From Paenibacillus oryzisoli (GTDB lineage Bacteria > Bacillota > Bacilli > Paenibacillales > NBRC-103111): a DNA stretch of 64,000 nt. Position 1 is the stretch's first letter. Every line of letters starts with the position of its first letter. A program made the position numbers and the translations under genes. The stretch is taken from the NCBI RefSeq assembly GCF_001653565.1, contig NZ_LYPB01000073.1, positions 349,508-413,507 of the forward strand. The letters are read 5' to 3'. The notes below the pieces were generated by a model. It saw only the letters and a program-made list of their open reading frames with translations. It was not told where the DNA came from and did not search any database. Shown in pieces: positions 14,675-24,306 of the stretch.

Positions 14675-15844
14675 CTAAGCACTGATACTCTTCGCCTTAA
14701 GTATAGATTTCTGAATACAAGCAATGACCCGATCTTGCTCTTCTTCGGCCATACTCGAACCCGAAGGCAGGCATAAACCTGTTTGGAATAACCGCTCTGA
14801 CACATTGTCGTCGTAACTATGCGGATAATAGGGAATTCCTTCGAATAAAGGCTGCATATGCAGCGGTTTCCAAACAAGACGAGCCTCAATATTCTCTTCC
14901 GCGAGAAGCTCTATTAATTTTTCCACAGAAATACCCGCTTCTTTCGCATCGATTGTTAGCGCTGTCAACCACCGATTCGATCGCGTATTCGGCAACTCTG
15001 GCATAAATTGAATGCCTGGCAAGTGGGCTAATTCGTTGTAATAGCGTTCAAATACAACGCGTCTAGCAGTCACTCTCTCTTCCAACACAGCAAGTTGAGC
15101 ACGGCCAACTCCGGCTAATATATTACTCATCCGATAATTATAACCAGTCTGACTATGTTGATAATGCAAGGCATAATCTCGAGCTTGTGTAGCTAGAAAG
15201 CGCGCTTTATTCAGCCCATCAACATCGTTGGATACCAACATGCCTCCACCTGATGTGGAAATAATCTTATTTCCATTGAAGGAATAGATGCCAAACTTGC
15301 CAAATGAACCGCTTGCTCTTCCTTTATAAGTCGAACCCAAGGATTCCGCCGCGTCCTCAATGATGGGGACATGGAATAATTTGCACAGGGCTACGATTTC
15401 GTCCATTTTGGCACTCTGACCATATAAATTAACGACAATGATCGCTTTGGGCAATTTCCCATTACGAGCTGCTTCATATAAGGCACGTTCTAAAGCTTGT
15501 GGGGACATATTCCATGTTTCTGGCTCTGAATCAATAAATACAGGGGTTGCACCTACATATACAATCGGATTCGCACTAGCCACAAACGTTAGACTAGAAC
15601 AAAAGACGGTATCTCCTTCAGCAACATCTAATAGTCGCAGGGCTAAATGGATGGCTGCTGTTCCTGAACTAACTGCTGCCGCATCAACAAGGCCGACATG
15701 GCTGGCGATCTCTTTCTCGAAGGCATCGACATGCGGACCTAGCGGAGCGATCCAATTTGTATCAAAAGCGTCCTGAATAAACGCCATTTCATTGCCACTC
15801 ATATGCGGGGGAGATAGATAGATTCTTTTTTTGTTAGTAAACAT
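14675..15844 (-). CDS. epsN: EpsN/PglE-type PLP-dependent sugar aminotransferase (DegT/DnrJ/EryC1 family)
   Basis: About 389 residues with IYLSPPHMSGNEMAFIQDAF and NWIAPLGPHVDAFEKE at the start, SSGTAAIHLALRLL (cofactor phosphate loop), IIEDAAESLGSTYKGR and FGIYSFNGNKIISTSGGGML, where the Lys carries PLP. It should convert the UDP-4-keto sugar made by the EpsC-type dehydratase into a 4-amino sugar. ATG 15844 is chosen because AAAGGTG stands ten bases upstream; a GTG at 15868 abuts the previous stop. Together with the adjacent acetyltransferase it forms the N,N'-diacetylbacillosamine branch. Confidence 0.92.
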   Translation of the reverse strand: MFTNKKRIYLSPPHMSGNEMAFIQDAFDTNWIAPLGPHVDAFEKEIASHVGLVDAAAVSSGTAAIHLALRLLDVAEGDTVFCSSLTFVASANPIVYVGATPVFIDSEPETWNMSPQALERALYEAARNGKLPKAIIVVNLYGQSAKMDEIVALCKLFHVPIIEDAAESLGSTYKGRASGSFGKFGIYSFNGNKIISTSGGGMLVSNDVDGLNKARFLATQARDYALHYQHSQTGYNYRMSNILAGVGRAQLAVLEERVTARRVVFERYYNELAHLPGIQFMPELPNTRSNRWLTALTIDAKEAGISVEKLIELLAEENIEARLVWKPLHMQPLFEGIPYYPHSYDDNVSERLFQTGLCLPSGSSMAEEEQDRVIACIQKSILKAKSISA

Positions 15845-15867
15845 CGTATGAACACACCTTTCATTCA

Positions 15868-16509
15868 CTATTTAGTAGTCATAAGGATTGCCGGGGTGCC
15901 AATTGCGGTTCGAAATGAGGGAACATCATGGATAACCGTAGCTCCCGCTCCTACTGTGGCCCATTCGCCAACCTGCTTACCAGGGATAATAGTTGCTCCT
16001 GCCCCTATCATGCTTCCTTCTTGGATCACAACCGCTCCTGTCAACGTTGCCCTAGGCGCAATATGAACATAGTCCGCAATCTGACAGTCATGCTCTACGA
16101 TTGATCCCGTATTCATAACGGTATGGTGACCAATATGAGCATCTGCATGAATGACCGCGTTGGCCATAATGACGGAACCATGACCTAGCGTAGCACTTGG
16201 ACTAATGACGGCTGTCTCATGAATCAAGGTGACATAGTCTTCATATGGTAAACCTAGTTTCATAACAATAGACTTCCTTATTTCGTTATTGCCAATGGCA
16301 ACCACCCATTTCAACTCACGGCCGAGATCCCTCAATTGATGAGCTGCTGAGATGGGTCCCTGATACATACCCTCTCTGTAAGTCAATTCCGAATACTTAT
16401 CATCTAGCATTGCCACGATTTGATTTAATGGCTTCGATCGAATGATGTCCCTAATAACCTTGCTATGACCACCTTCGCCAATGACAACAATATTCATAGG
16501 AGTCCACAT
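15868..16509 (-). CDS. epsM: EpsM/PglD/NeuD-type sugar O/N-acetyltransferase
   Basis: The 213-residue protein begins (after four residues) MNIVVIGEGGHSKVIRDIIR, the PglD-type nucleotide-sugar binding fold, followed by left-handed beta-helix hexapeptide repeats (for example VIMANAVIHADAHIGHHTVM) and the conserved His in IVEHDCQIADYVHIAPRATL. It should acetylate the UDP-4-amino sugar using acetyl-CoA. ATG 16509 and ATG 16497 are both possible starts; the second fits family alignments. It lies between the initiating transferase fusion and the aminotransferase gene. Confidence 0.92.
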   Translation of the reverse strand: MWTPMNIVVIGEGGHSKVIRDIIRSKPLNQIVAMLDDKYSELTYREGMYQGPISAAHQLRDLGRELKWVVAIGNNEIRKSIVMKLGLPYEDYVTLIHETAVISPSATLGHGSVIMANAVIHADAHIGHHTVMNTGSIVEHDCQIADYVHIAPRATLTGAVVIQEGSMIGAGATIIPGKQVGEWATVGAGATVIHDVPSFRTAIGTPAILMTTK

Positions 16510-16513
16510 CGCT

Positions 16514-18097
16514 TCATGACAAATTTGATCCTGAGAACTTCTCCATCGTTACATGATTTCCATGACTGACGCCTTCCGATTTCACGACTTTACCGACTGT
16601 TAACACCAATATTTTGAGGTCCAACATGAAACTTCTATTCTCTACATACCAAATATCAAGTTTGAATTTCTCTTCCCACGAAATCGCATTTCGGCCATGC
16701 ACTTGCGCCCACCCCGTAATCCCAGGTCGAACCAAATGACGCTTCGCTTGTTCTTTGGAATACAAGGGTAAATAATCCATTAGGAGTGGTCTTGGCCCAA
16801 CAAGGCTCAAATCGCCTTTAATCACATTGACCAGTTGTAATAATTCATCCAGACTAAATTTTCTAAGAAAATGGCCAAATGGTGTTAATCGTATTGCATC
16901 CGGCAATAGATTACCCTCGGAGTCTCTGGCATCCGTCATGGATCGCAGCTTTAATATGTTGATGGGCTTCTCATGCAGGCCTGGCCTTTGCTGCTTAAAA
17001 ATGACTGGTGAGCCAAGCTTTAACCTAATCAGAAGGGCAACAATACCGATTATCGGTAGAAATAGCCCTAATAATGTGATTGCGACACTGACATCAAATA
17101 GTCTCTTCATAATGGCTGTACTCCCACTCAGCTTTGCCATGAAGCTCGACTTCATTCGGTCAAACTTCCAAGCAAAATAGTTTACTTTCTTTCTCTCATG
17201 ACCATCAACAGCTACCAGCCACTGGTTATCATTCAACTGAAGCTGGTCTATATGATGCATCCCGTCTTTTCTCCAATCCATCTCTTGCTTGGAACCACTT
17301 AAGACAAGTGAAACTTCCTCTTCTTCATACCTATCTTCGGAGAGCGTATATACTTTAAACATTCGGACAGAGTCTCCATAATGCGGATAGTCGGCTTGTG
17401 TATATCTGTATAGAACACCATCTGAAACAATGAGTCTCCCACCAGGACGACTAATAATATGATTATTGGAGACGACTGGACTTTGAACATGCTCCAACCA
17501 TGGCCCCTCTAACTGATCAGCATGAAGGATATGGAGCTTCCCCCCATCTGTCCCTGTAAACATCCACCATTTATCATGCATATTCACAATGGATGGATCG
17601 AGATACTTTCCTTCCTTGAGCTCAGAAGCTACTTCCCATTCATAAGGAAATTGGGTGGCCTTGTATAGAAGAATGCGATTCGATTCCGCCGTTTCCGGCA
17701 ACATGTACATCTCATTATTATGGAGAAACACTTGCGGGTAAGATAAATGAAATTTCTCGCGCAACACGACCTGTCGATATGTCCATTCGCTCCCATCGGA
17801 ACTGGTTGCTACACCAATTTCTCCTTTGCCTGTTGCTTTGTTAAGAATTTCAAAGAAGAGATGAAATTCTGCGTTATGCTGAATAATGAAAGGATCAGCA
17901 ACAAACTCAGCAGGTACATCCGTTACATCGGAGGATTGGAGACTTGGCATTGCCAACTTATGCTTCTGGGGCTCACTAGCCATTACACTATCTGAAATAA
18001 ATACAGTAATTGACCACAACGACACAATCATTCCATTCCGCAACAGAGCATACCAATTCTTAAATCTTCTAAAGTCCATTGCACGAATGATCGACAA
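16514..18097 (-). CDS. Fusion: beta-propeller (GH43/GIPC-transferase-like) domain plus EpsL-type phosphoglycosyl transferase
   Basis: The 527-residue protein starts at TTG 18097 (GGAGG seven bases upstream). Residues 15-42 look like a signal or anchor. Residues about 55-320 contain repeated blades such as FVADPFIIQHNAEFHLFFEI, LSYPQVFLHNNEMYMLPET and YLDPSIVNMHDKWWMFTGT, like five-bladed propellers of glycosidases and of the N-terminal region of plant inositolphosphorylceramide glucosamine transferases. Residues 325-510 are a phosphoglycosyl transferase: KRLFDVSVA, FKQQRPG, LRSM, KGDLSLVGPRPL and RPGITGWAQVHGRN. The C-terminal domain should load the first sugar, probably diacetylbacillosamine, onto undecaprenyl phosphate. 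The role of the propeller is unknown. Confidence 0.88.
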   Translation of the reverse strand: MSIIRAMDFRRFKNWYALLRNGMIVSLWSITVFISDSVMASEPQKHKLAMPSLQSSDVTDVPAEFVADPFIIQHNAEFHLFFEILNKATGKGEIGVATSSDGSEWTYRQVVLREKFHLSYPQVFLHNNEMYMLPETAESNRILLYKATQFPYEWEVASELKEGKYLDPSIVNMHDKWWMFTGTDGGKLHILHADQLEGPWLEHVQSPVVSNNHIISRPGGRLIVSDGVLYRYTQADYPHYGDSVRMFKVYTLSEDRYEEEEVSLVLSGSKQEMDWRKDGMHHIDQLQLNDNQWLVAVDGHERKKVNYFAWKFDRMKSSFMAKLSGSTAIMKRLFDVSVAITLLGLFLPIIGIVALLIRLKLGSPVIFKQQRPGLHEKPINILKLRSMTDARDSEGNLLPDAIRLTPFGHFLRKFSLDELLQLVNVIKGDLSLVGPRPLLMDYLPLYSKEQAKRHLVRPGITGWAQVHGRNAISWEEKFKLDIWYVENRSFMLDLKILVLTVGKVVKSEGVSHGNHVTMEKFSGSNLS

Positions 18098-18109
18098 GCT
18101 AATTCCTCC

Positions 18110-19147
18110 TTATATATTTGCGAGCATTTCGTTCTCGACTACATAACCACGCGGGTTACTGGTTTGCCATCGCCACGAATCCAGGCACATTTCATCAATT
18201 CCTTTATGAGCGATCCATCCTAATTCTCGTTCGGCCTTAGTTGGGTCCGAGTAACATACCCCAATATCACCAGGCCTGCGTGAAGCAATCTTATAGGGAA
18301 CACTCCTGCCAGTTACACGCTCGAACGTCTGAACCATTTCCAATACACTATAACCTCGGCCTGTTCCCAGATTATAGGCTTCAACTCCCGTTGTTTCCAT
18401 AACCTTCTCAAGTGCCTTCAAATGTCCTTGTGCTAGATCCACCACATGGATATAATCTCTTACACCTGTACCATCTGTCGTAGCATAGTCATCGCCATAT
18501 ACCTGCAATTCCTTCAAACCACCAACAGCCACTTGTGTGATATATGGCATAAGATTGTTGGGGATTCCGTTCGGATCCTCTCCTAATCGACCACTCTCAT
18601 GAGCACCAATTGGGTTAAAATAACGCAATAGCGCTATGCTCCATGTTGAATCTGAAACATGAAGATCTCTCATGATTTCCTCAATCATGAGCTTTGTTCG
18701 ACCATACGCATTAGTTGCTCCTAGCGGCGCATTCTCCGTGATGGGTACATGTTCAGACGTACCGTAGACCGTCGCAGACGAACTAAATACAATCTTCTTC
18801 ACGCCATATTCCTGCATAATTTCACATAAGACAATGGAACCAGAGATATTATTATGATAATAGCGTAAGGGCACAGAAACAGATTCACCTACTGCCTTAA
18901 GCCCTGCCAAATGAATAACAGCTTCAATCCTATGGTTTCTGAATATCCCCTCCATATCCGGTCGATTGTTCAAACTGATGGGATAGAACGCGAATTCCTT
19001 ACCCGTAAGCTCTGTTACTCGCAGCAATGACTCTGCACTGCTATTACTTAAATTATCAACGACAACGATGTCATACCCCGCATTCAATAACTCCACACAT
19101 GTGTGGCTTCCAATGTAGCCCGCTCCGCCAGTCACGAGAATTGCCAT
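18110..19147 (-). CDS. galE: UDP-glucose 4-epimerase
   Basis: The 345-residue short-chain dehydrogenase-type enzyme begins MAILVTGGAGYIGSHTCVEL (NAD-binding GxxGxxG) and has the catalytic FSSSATVYG and NAYGRTKLMIEEI (Tyr-x3-Lys). Later motifs RYFNPIGAHESG and VRDYIHVVDLA are specific for GalE. It interconverts UDP-glucose and UDP-galactose and so supplies galactose units. A good AGGGGG site precedes the ATG. It belongs to the eps operon driven from about 26.5 kb. Confidence 0.96.
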   Translation of the reverse strand: MAILVTGGAGYIGSHTCVELLNAGYDIVVVDNLSNSSAESLLRVTELTGKEFAFYPISLNNRPDMEGIFRNHRIEAVIHLAGLKAVGESVSVPLRYYHNNISGSIVLCEIMQEYGVKKIVFSSSATVYGTSEHVPITENAPLGATNAYGRTKLMIEEIMRDLHVSDSTWSIALLRYFNPIGAHESGRLGEDPNGIPNNLMPYITQVAVGGLKELQVYGDDYATTDGTGVRDYIHVVDLAQGHLKALEKVMETTGVEAYNLGTGRGYSVLEMVQTFERVTGRSVPYKIASRRPGDIGVCYSDPTKAERELGWIAHKGIDEMCLDSWRWQTSNPRGYVVENEMLANI

Positions 19148-19170
19148 CGTGATATCCCCCTATCCTTCAT

Positions 19171-20244
19171 TTAGAATTTAAAATAATCGCTCTTATAAAT
19201 AATGTTTAACGTAACTACATTTTCAAAATAGAAATACACGAGATAAAATCCCAAAATGATATAGTACATAAATTTCTGTTGTCTCTTCGCAAATAGACTA
19301 ATGACCCACGACATGAGAATAACGTTGTATAAACCGAAATAGATGGTAAACCTCGCGAAAATCCAGTTCTGCGTCGCTACAGCCATAACTACAAAATTCA
19401 ACAAAGACATGTTTACGACATAGTCACCATAGGGAAATATTTCCCGCAGCTTATCTCTTCCTATAAAAGCGAATATGAGGGGAATCGCACTAATGGCTAC
19501 ACGAATAATATTCGCGCCACCCTCCTGAAAATTCTGGTATTCACCGTAATGTGTATCTGCGATAGCTGTAAAGATAGCGTCGGATATGACGCTGTAGCCA
19601 AGTATCAGAATCACAGCAAGCGTTAAGAGAACAAACGTAGAGGATGTCCATGCCTTCCTTCTCACAATGAAATAGATGGGGATAAGGATGAGAGCACTGC
19701 CGTGAAATAAGGAAGCAAAGGCGACGACTAGAAAGTACTTCTTCCAATGTCCTTCGAACAAAAATTTCGATGCCGCGAAAACAATGGCTGAAGCTAGAAA
19801 TTGCCGAACACCGTTCATGGATACAATGTACAATCCTGAAGTGATATAAATGAAAATACTCAGTTCAAATAATTTGGAATATTTGTACAACACATAGACG
19901 ATAAGGACGTTGGTTATTAACGCAGTTATAAAGATTAACAACTGAGGATCATTCGTAAATGATTTCAGTATCATTTGAAGAATACCGAAGCCAATATCTT
20001 TCTCTGCCAGTACTTCTTCCCAAGTAAAATCACTTAATGTGTAGGAATACATATAGAAGAACGTATCTCCAATGTTGTTGCGCAGTCCTGCAATTAAGAC
20101 GAATGTCACCATCACAATAGCAGTCAACCACTGGTTAGGTTTCATCCATAACAGGCCCGAACTTACGTGTACAGGCTTTGCAATTTGCCTAGATAAATAG
20201 GAAGCAAAATAAACAACGACCAAGTTAAGCCATAATATAGCCAT
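19171..20244 (-). CDS. epsG: EpsG-family membrane polysaccharide polymerase
   Basis: The 357-residue protein has about ten hydrophobic segments. Its N-terminal part has VLIAGLRNNIGDTFFYMYSY, the conserved R-x(4)-D-x(3)-Y motif of EpsG, and later ASLFHGSALILIPIYF, a typical polymerase helix pair. EpsG proteins are thought to polymerise repeat units in the membrane. Position among EpsD/EpsF-type transferases matches the Bacillus eps order. Gene spacing is 21-24 bases on both sides. Confidence 0.9.
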   Translation of the reverse strand: MAILWLNLVVVYFASYLSRQIAKPVHVSSGLLWMKPNQWLTAIVMVTFVLIAGLRNNIGDTFFYMYSYTLSDFTWEEVLAEKDIGFGILQMILKSFTNDPQLLIFITALITNVLIVYVLYKYSKLFELSIFIYITSGLYIVSMNGVRQFLASAIVFAASKFLFEGHWKKYFLVVAFASLFHGSALILIPIYFIVRRKAWTSSTFVLLTLAVILILGYSVISDAIFTAIADTHYGEYQNFQEGGANIIRVAISAIPLIFAFIGRDKLREIFPYGDYVVNMSLLNFVVMAVATQNWIFARFTIYFGLYNVILMSWVISLFAKRQQKFMYYIILGFYLVYFYFENVVTLNIIYKSDYFKF

Positions 20245-20265
20245 GTGAAGTCCCTTCCTAGTAGC

Positions 20266-21150
20266 TTAAGAGATTCTTGATTTGCGACTAACATACCAAT
20301 AGAGCATGCAGCCAAGCGGGATCGCAAGGAATGTAAGGAGTTTAGCAGGTGTTTCTCTCATAAACCGACGATTGCCCGAAATGATACAGCTGGACACATA
20401 ATGAATACACTGTTTGAATTTAAAGGATAAGGAGGCAAAGGGAAGCTTCATGAGCTCCTTACGGTAGAAGGCAAAGCCTCGGGGATTCTTGACATACTGT
20501 TTTACCATGTTTAATGAAGAGCCGTCCGGCAAATATTCCACACAGCAGAGAACTTCGTTTAAGAGGAGCATTTCATACTGTTGATCCAACTTATAATACT
20601 TGTAAGCTAGACCTACATATTTCTCATTTTCAAAAATGGGGTAAGGGTAAGCTCGCGTTAACTCGCTTCGATACACTAACTTCTTATCTCCCGTCACGCC
20701 GTGCTTACTATACAACTCGAATAGCGTCGACCGCTCCAGTAATTCTGGCAGCTTGGTACCAATAATTCGCCCATCTGTGTAGGAATCAAGGCCGATCATA
20801 CCGCTAACCTGATCACTGCCATGTTCCTCCCAGAAAGTAAGAATGCGTTCTACTGCATTCGGTGGCATATAGTCATCTGAATCGATGCATACGTTCAGTT
20901 CTGTATCAATCAATTGATAGGCTGTATTGTGGGCGCCATGCATGCCTTGATTATCCTGACGGTGGTATCGGATCCCAATCACATTCTCTGCAATCCAGCC
21001 AGCAACTACCTGATCTGTATGGTCTGTTGAGCCATCATCAATGATAAGCCATACGAAATCTTTCGAAGTTTGCTTCTTCAAGCTCTCATAACAAGTCGGA
21101 AGACAATACGCACGATTATAAGTCGGAGTAAAAACAGTAAGCTTAGTCAT
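20266..21150 (-). CDS. GT2-family glycosyltransferase
   Basis: The 294-residue protein has the GT-A start LTVFTPTYNRAYCLPTCYES, then WLIIDDGSTDHT and NVCIDSDDYMPP with the DxD metal/nucleotide-sugar motif, and a C-terminal hydrophobic segment (LLTFLAIPLGCMLYWYV) that could anchor it to the membrane. It takes the place where Bacillus has epsE but lacks close resemblance to EpsE. Donor sugar unknown. Confidence 0.9.
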   Translation of the reverse strand: MTKLTVFTPTYNRAYCLPTCYESLKKQTSKDFVWLIIDDGSTDHTDQVVAGWIAENVIGIRYHRQDNQGMHGAHNTAYQLIDTELNVCIDSDDYMPPNAVERILTFWEEHGSDQVSGMIGLDSYTDGRIIGTKLPELLERSTLFELYSKHGVTGDKKLVYRSELTRAYPYPIFENEKYVGLAYKYYKLDQQYEMLLLNEVLCCVEYLPDGSSLNMVKQYVKNPRGFAFYRKELMKLPFASLSFKFKQCIHYVSSCIISGNRRFMRETPAKLLTFLAIPLGCMLYWYVSRKSRIS

Positions 21151-21154
21151 CTCT

Positions 21155-22264
21155 TCACCTCGAAATACCTAGATAAAAACCTTCGGTCCAAGCAGCCGTG
21201 TTTCGGATATCATACCCCTGGTTAGATAAGGATGAAGCGGGTATGTGCCTGGATTTGTTCCTGGCCATCACAACCTTCATCTGATGAACCCAAATTTCTT
21301 TATCCGCTAGTGGTAATCGTTCTACTAATCGAATGCCCATATCCACTTCCTGTGTAATCTCATCCGAGATCATACAAGGTAGTCCCGCACCTTGTGCCTC
21401 GATAAGCGTCACGGGTAAGCCTTCATGTAAGGAGGGGAATACAAACATGTCTAGCCCTTGAAGTAAGTGTGCAATATCGCTGCGTACACCAAGGAATTTC
21501 ACTTTATCCTGCAAGTTAAGTAACTTCACTTTTCTCTGCACCTCTTCTCGAAGAGGCCCGTCACCTGCTAGTACAAGCATCGTATTGGGTTTCTCTCGAT
21601 TCAATTCTGCAAATACATCGATAAGAAAGGTGTGGTTCTTCTGATGATTGAATCTGCCCACATGACCAAGTACGAAAGAGCCCGGCGGAATTTGCAACTC
21701 TCGTCTTACTTCCTCTCTTACTACTGGTGAATATGCGAATTGCTCACTCTCAATGCCATTCTTCATTAACACCACTTTGTTCCGCTGATTCGCGAATAGC
21801 CACTGTGCTGCTTTATTCGAGCAAGCCAGAAAATGAGTGGCACAGGAAGCGATGAACGTACCTGCAAACCATTTATATGCTTTGGCCGCTATGCCACCTT
21901 CGCTGCTTGTATTGTGACTATGTGCAATGCGAATGGGGATACCAGCCTTCTTGGCTGAACGTAATACAAAACCACTCATTTTATCCATATGTGCGTGTAC
22001 AATTTTGTAGGAAGCATGATCAGCGAAGAATTGATCTAAGGCTTGGATATACTTGGCGTGTCCAATCTCCGACACATAGGGAATTCTATAAATGATCCCT
22101 CCCATCTCGGTAATCTCCGAATCATAGGCTCCTTCTTTACACGTTAGAAAGTCGAATTGAATTTTCGTTCGATCTACATTCCGATATAAATTCATAAGAA
22201 GGGTCTCAGCGCCCCCTCTGTTCATATTGACAACAACATGCAGAATTCTTATTGGATCGCCCAC
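21155..22264 (-). CDS. epsF: GT4-family glycosyltransferase, EpsF-like
   Basis: The 369-residue protein starts with IRILHVVVNMNRGGAETLLM followed by NLYRNVDRTKIQFDFLT, a start much like that of Bacillus EpsF, with HAHMDKMSGFVLRSAKKAGI and HSHNT further on. The C-terminal donor domain has LGHVGRFNHQKNHTFLI and FPSLHEGLPVTLIEAQ (E-x7-E). The GTG start lies in the end of epsD (16-base overlap), with GGAGG four bases upstream. It should add one sugar of the repeat unit on the cytoplasmic side. Confidence 0.88.
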   Translation of the reverse strand: MGDPIRILHVVVNMNRGGAETLLMNLYRNVDRTKIQFDFLTCKEGAYDSEITEMGGIIYRIPYVSEIGHAKYIQALDQFFADHASYKIVHAHMDKMSGFVLRSAKKAGIPIRIAHSHNTSSEGGIAAKAYKWFAGTFIASCATHFLACSNKAAQWLFANQRNKVVLMKNGIESEQFAYSPVVREEVRRELQIPPGSFVLGHVGRFNHQKNHTFLIDVFAELNREKPNTMLVLAGDGPLREEVQRKVKLLNLQDKVKFLGVRSDIAHLLQGLDMFVFPSLHEGLPVTLIEAQGAGLPCMISDEITQEVDMGIRLVERLPLADKEIWVHQMKVVMARNKSRHIPASSLSNQGYDIRNTAAWTEGFYLGISR

Positions 22265-23403
22265 ATGACCTCCACCTTTTCATCCATAAATCGGGAATAT
22301 ATCGCGCTTTTCTGATGTAATACTCGCTCGATAGCGTATTTGGCTTCAATCATTTGTCTCCCATTTGACCCTAACCGAATCCGTAACTCTTTATCATTAG
22401 CTAATAGCAAGAGCTTCTCCGCCATTGCTTTGTAATCATTCGGCGGGGTTAGCCAACCATTATCACCATCATGTACAAGTTCTCTGTGACCTCTGTTCTC
22501 ACTCGCTACTACAGGAAGGCCACAAGCCATCGCTTCCATCATGTTCACGGGCAAGCCTTCACGTAGACTTGAAGCAACAGCTATATCACATACAGGGACC
22601 AAGTGATCTATATCTGTACGATAACCAAGAAAATTCACTTGTCGAGCGACCTGTAGCTCCCTAGCAAGTTCTTGACATTGCACTTGTAGTGGGCCTACTC
22701 CAGCAAGCAACAGTTTGACATGAGGAGCTTCGTTGCGAATATGCGCTAATGCTCGTATGAGCTGCGCCTGATTCTTATTAGAATTAAATTCTGCCGCATA
22801 AAACAAAAGAATATCCGATGGTTGATAGCCCAGGGATATTTTTCTTGCCGCTCTATGCAGTTCGTCAATCTGCTGAAACTGTGTTGTATTCACGCCTACT
22901 CCATGCACATGCTCGATCTGGCTCGCACGGAACCGGCGATTCTTGGCAAGTGAGTAGTCTTCCTCATTAATCGTAATCAAACAATCTGTATAATAAGATA
23001 AGAATTTCTCTAATGGATAATAAGCTAACCAATGAAACAAAGGGGCACCTTGGCAAAAATGAAAACCATGCGCGGTATAAATCACCTTGGTTCCCTTCTT
23101 ACGGGCAGATCGTGCAGCTAAACGTGCCAGCACGCCTCCCATTGGAGTATGACAGTGGATAATATCATACTTGTTCGCAGCAAGAATGGACTTCAGTGCC
23201 CCGTAAGCCTCCAAGTTCGTACGATGTAGAGGCGATCTCTGAATGGGAATGTCAAACTTCGCATCGACATAGGGCAGCTCTATATTCCCACTTGCAGCGA
23301 CATGAACCTCGAAGCCCTGGTCCTTGAACCATTTCAAGTAAGGCAGATGAAAGGCACGGAAGTGATAATCAACCGTAGCACAGAACAATACTTTTTTAGA
23401 CAT
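22249..23403 (-). CDS. epsD: GT4-family glycosyltransferase EpsD
   Basis: The 384-residue protein carries the EpsD-specific N-terminal signature YHFRAFHLPYLKWFKDQGFE, then IIHCHTPMGGVLARLAARSA and YTAHGFHFCQGAPLFHWLAY, and a GT4 donor domain with ASSLREGLPVNMMEAM. In Bacillus EpsD is one of the core exopolysaccharide transferases. An AGGTGATG site precedes the ATG. It lies between galU copy 2 and the EpsF-like gene. Confidence 0.92.
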   Translation of the reverse strand: MSKKVLFCATVDYHFRAFHLPYLKWFKDQGFEVHVAASGNIELPYVDAKFDIPIQRSPLHRTNLEAYGALKSILAANKYDIIHCHTPMGGVLARLAARSARKKGTKVIYTAHGFHFCQGAPLFHWLAYYPLEKFLSYYTDCLITINEEDYSLAKNRRFRASQIEHVHGVGVNTTQFQQIDELHRAARKISLGYQPSDILLFYAAEFNSNKNQAQLIRALAHIRNEAPHVKLLLAGVGPLQVQCQELARELQVARQVNFLGYRTDIDHLVPVCDIAVASSLREGLPVNMMEAMACGLPVVASENRGHRELVHDGDNGWLTPPNDYKAMAEKLLLLANDKELRIRLGSNGRQMIEAKYAIERVLHQKSAIYSRFMDEKVEVMWAIQ

Positions 23404-23414
23404 CGCCGCATCAC

Positions 23415-24290
23415 CTATTTAATTAATTCTTTCTCCATGAGCTCGGAAAGATATTTCAATAAACCGTATCTTAAATCTTTACGCTGCAACGCATATTCGA
23501 TTGTCGTTTGAATGAAGCCCATTTTCTCCCCAACATCATAGCGTTTACCTTCAAATTCGTATGCATACACCGATTCAATCCGATTCAGCTGTGCGATCGC
23601 ATCCGTTAATTGGATCTCGCCTCCAGCTCCTGGTTGCTGATTATTAAGGATATCAAAAATGGTGGGAGTTAAAATATATCGTCCCATGATAGCTAAATTA
23701 GAGGGAGCTAACTCTTTGAGAGGTTTTTCAACCAGATGATTAACGCTATGTAGGCGGTTCTCTAACTCAAATCCATCAACGATTCCGTATCGAGACACTT
23801 CTTCGTCTGGTACATGCTTCACACCTATAATGGATGCGTCGTTGTACTCATACTGTTCCATCAATTGCTGCAAGCAAGGCTTATCTGCCCGAACAATATC
23901 GTCCCCAAGCAATACGGCGAACGGCTCATTGCCAATAAATTTGCGTGCACACCAGATCGCATGCCCTAAGCCCTTCGGCTCCTTCTGACGAATGTAATGA
24001 ATATCCACGTTAGATGATTTCTTCACTTCAGAAAGAAGTTCGAACTTCTGCTTCTCTAATAGATTCTGCTCAAGCTCGAAGGAGTTATCGAAGTGATCTT
24101 CGATTGCTCTTTTCCCTTTCCCCGTCACAATAATAATATCTTCAATGCCTGATTCAACAGCTTCCTCAACAATATATTGAATGGTCGGTTTATCAACAAT
24201 CGGCAGCATTTCCTTCGGCATTGCTTTCGTTGCCGGCAGGAATCTTGTCCCCAGACCCGCAGCTGGGATAATGGCCTTTCTAACTTTCAT
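23415..24290 (-). CDS. galU: UTP-glucose-1-phosphate uridylyltransferase (copy 2)
   Basis: The 291-residue protein has the same GalU motifs as the copy at 3787-4680 (KAIIPAAGLGTRFLPATKAM, PKEMLPIVDKP, FAVLLGDDIV, GRYILTPTIFD) and differs mainly in the central variable loops and the C-terminus. Placement inside the eps operon suggests it feeds UDP-glucose to GalE and the transferases during matrix production. The two copies are more than 19 kb apart and in different operons, so this is paralogy rather than a fresh tandem duplication. Confidence 0.95.
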   Translation of the reverse strand: MKVRKAIIPAAGLGTRFLPATKAMPKEMLPIVDKPTIQYIVEEAVESGIEDIIIVTGKGKRAIEDHFDNSFELEQNLLEKQKFELLSEVKKSSNVDIHYIRQKEPKGLGHAIWCARKFIGNEPFAVLLGDDIVRADKPCLQQLMEQYEYNDASIIGVKHVPDEEVSRYGIVDGFELENRLHSVNHLVEKPLKELAPSNLAIMGRYILTPTIFDILNNQQPGAGGEIQLTDAIAQLNRIESVYAYEFEGKRYDVGEKMGFIQTTIEYALQRKDLRYGLLKYLSELMEKELIK

Positions 24291-24306
24291 ACATGATTGC
24301 TCCTTT

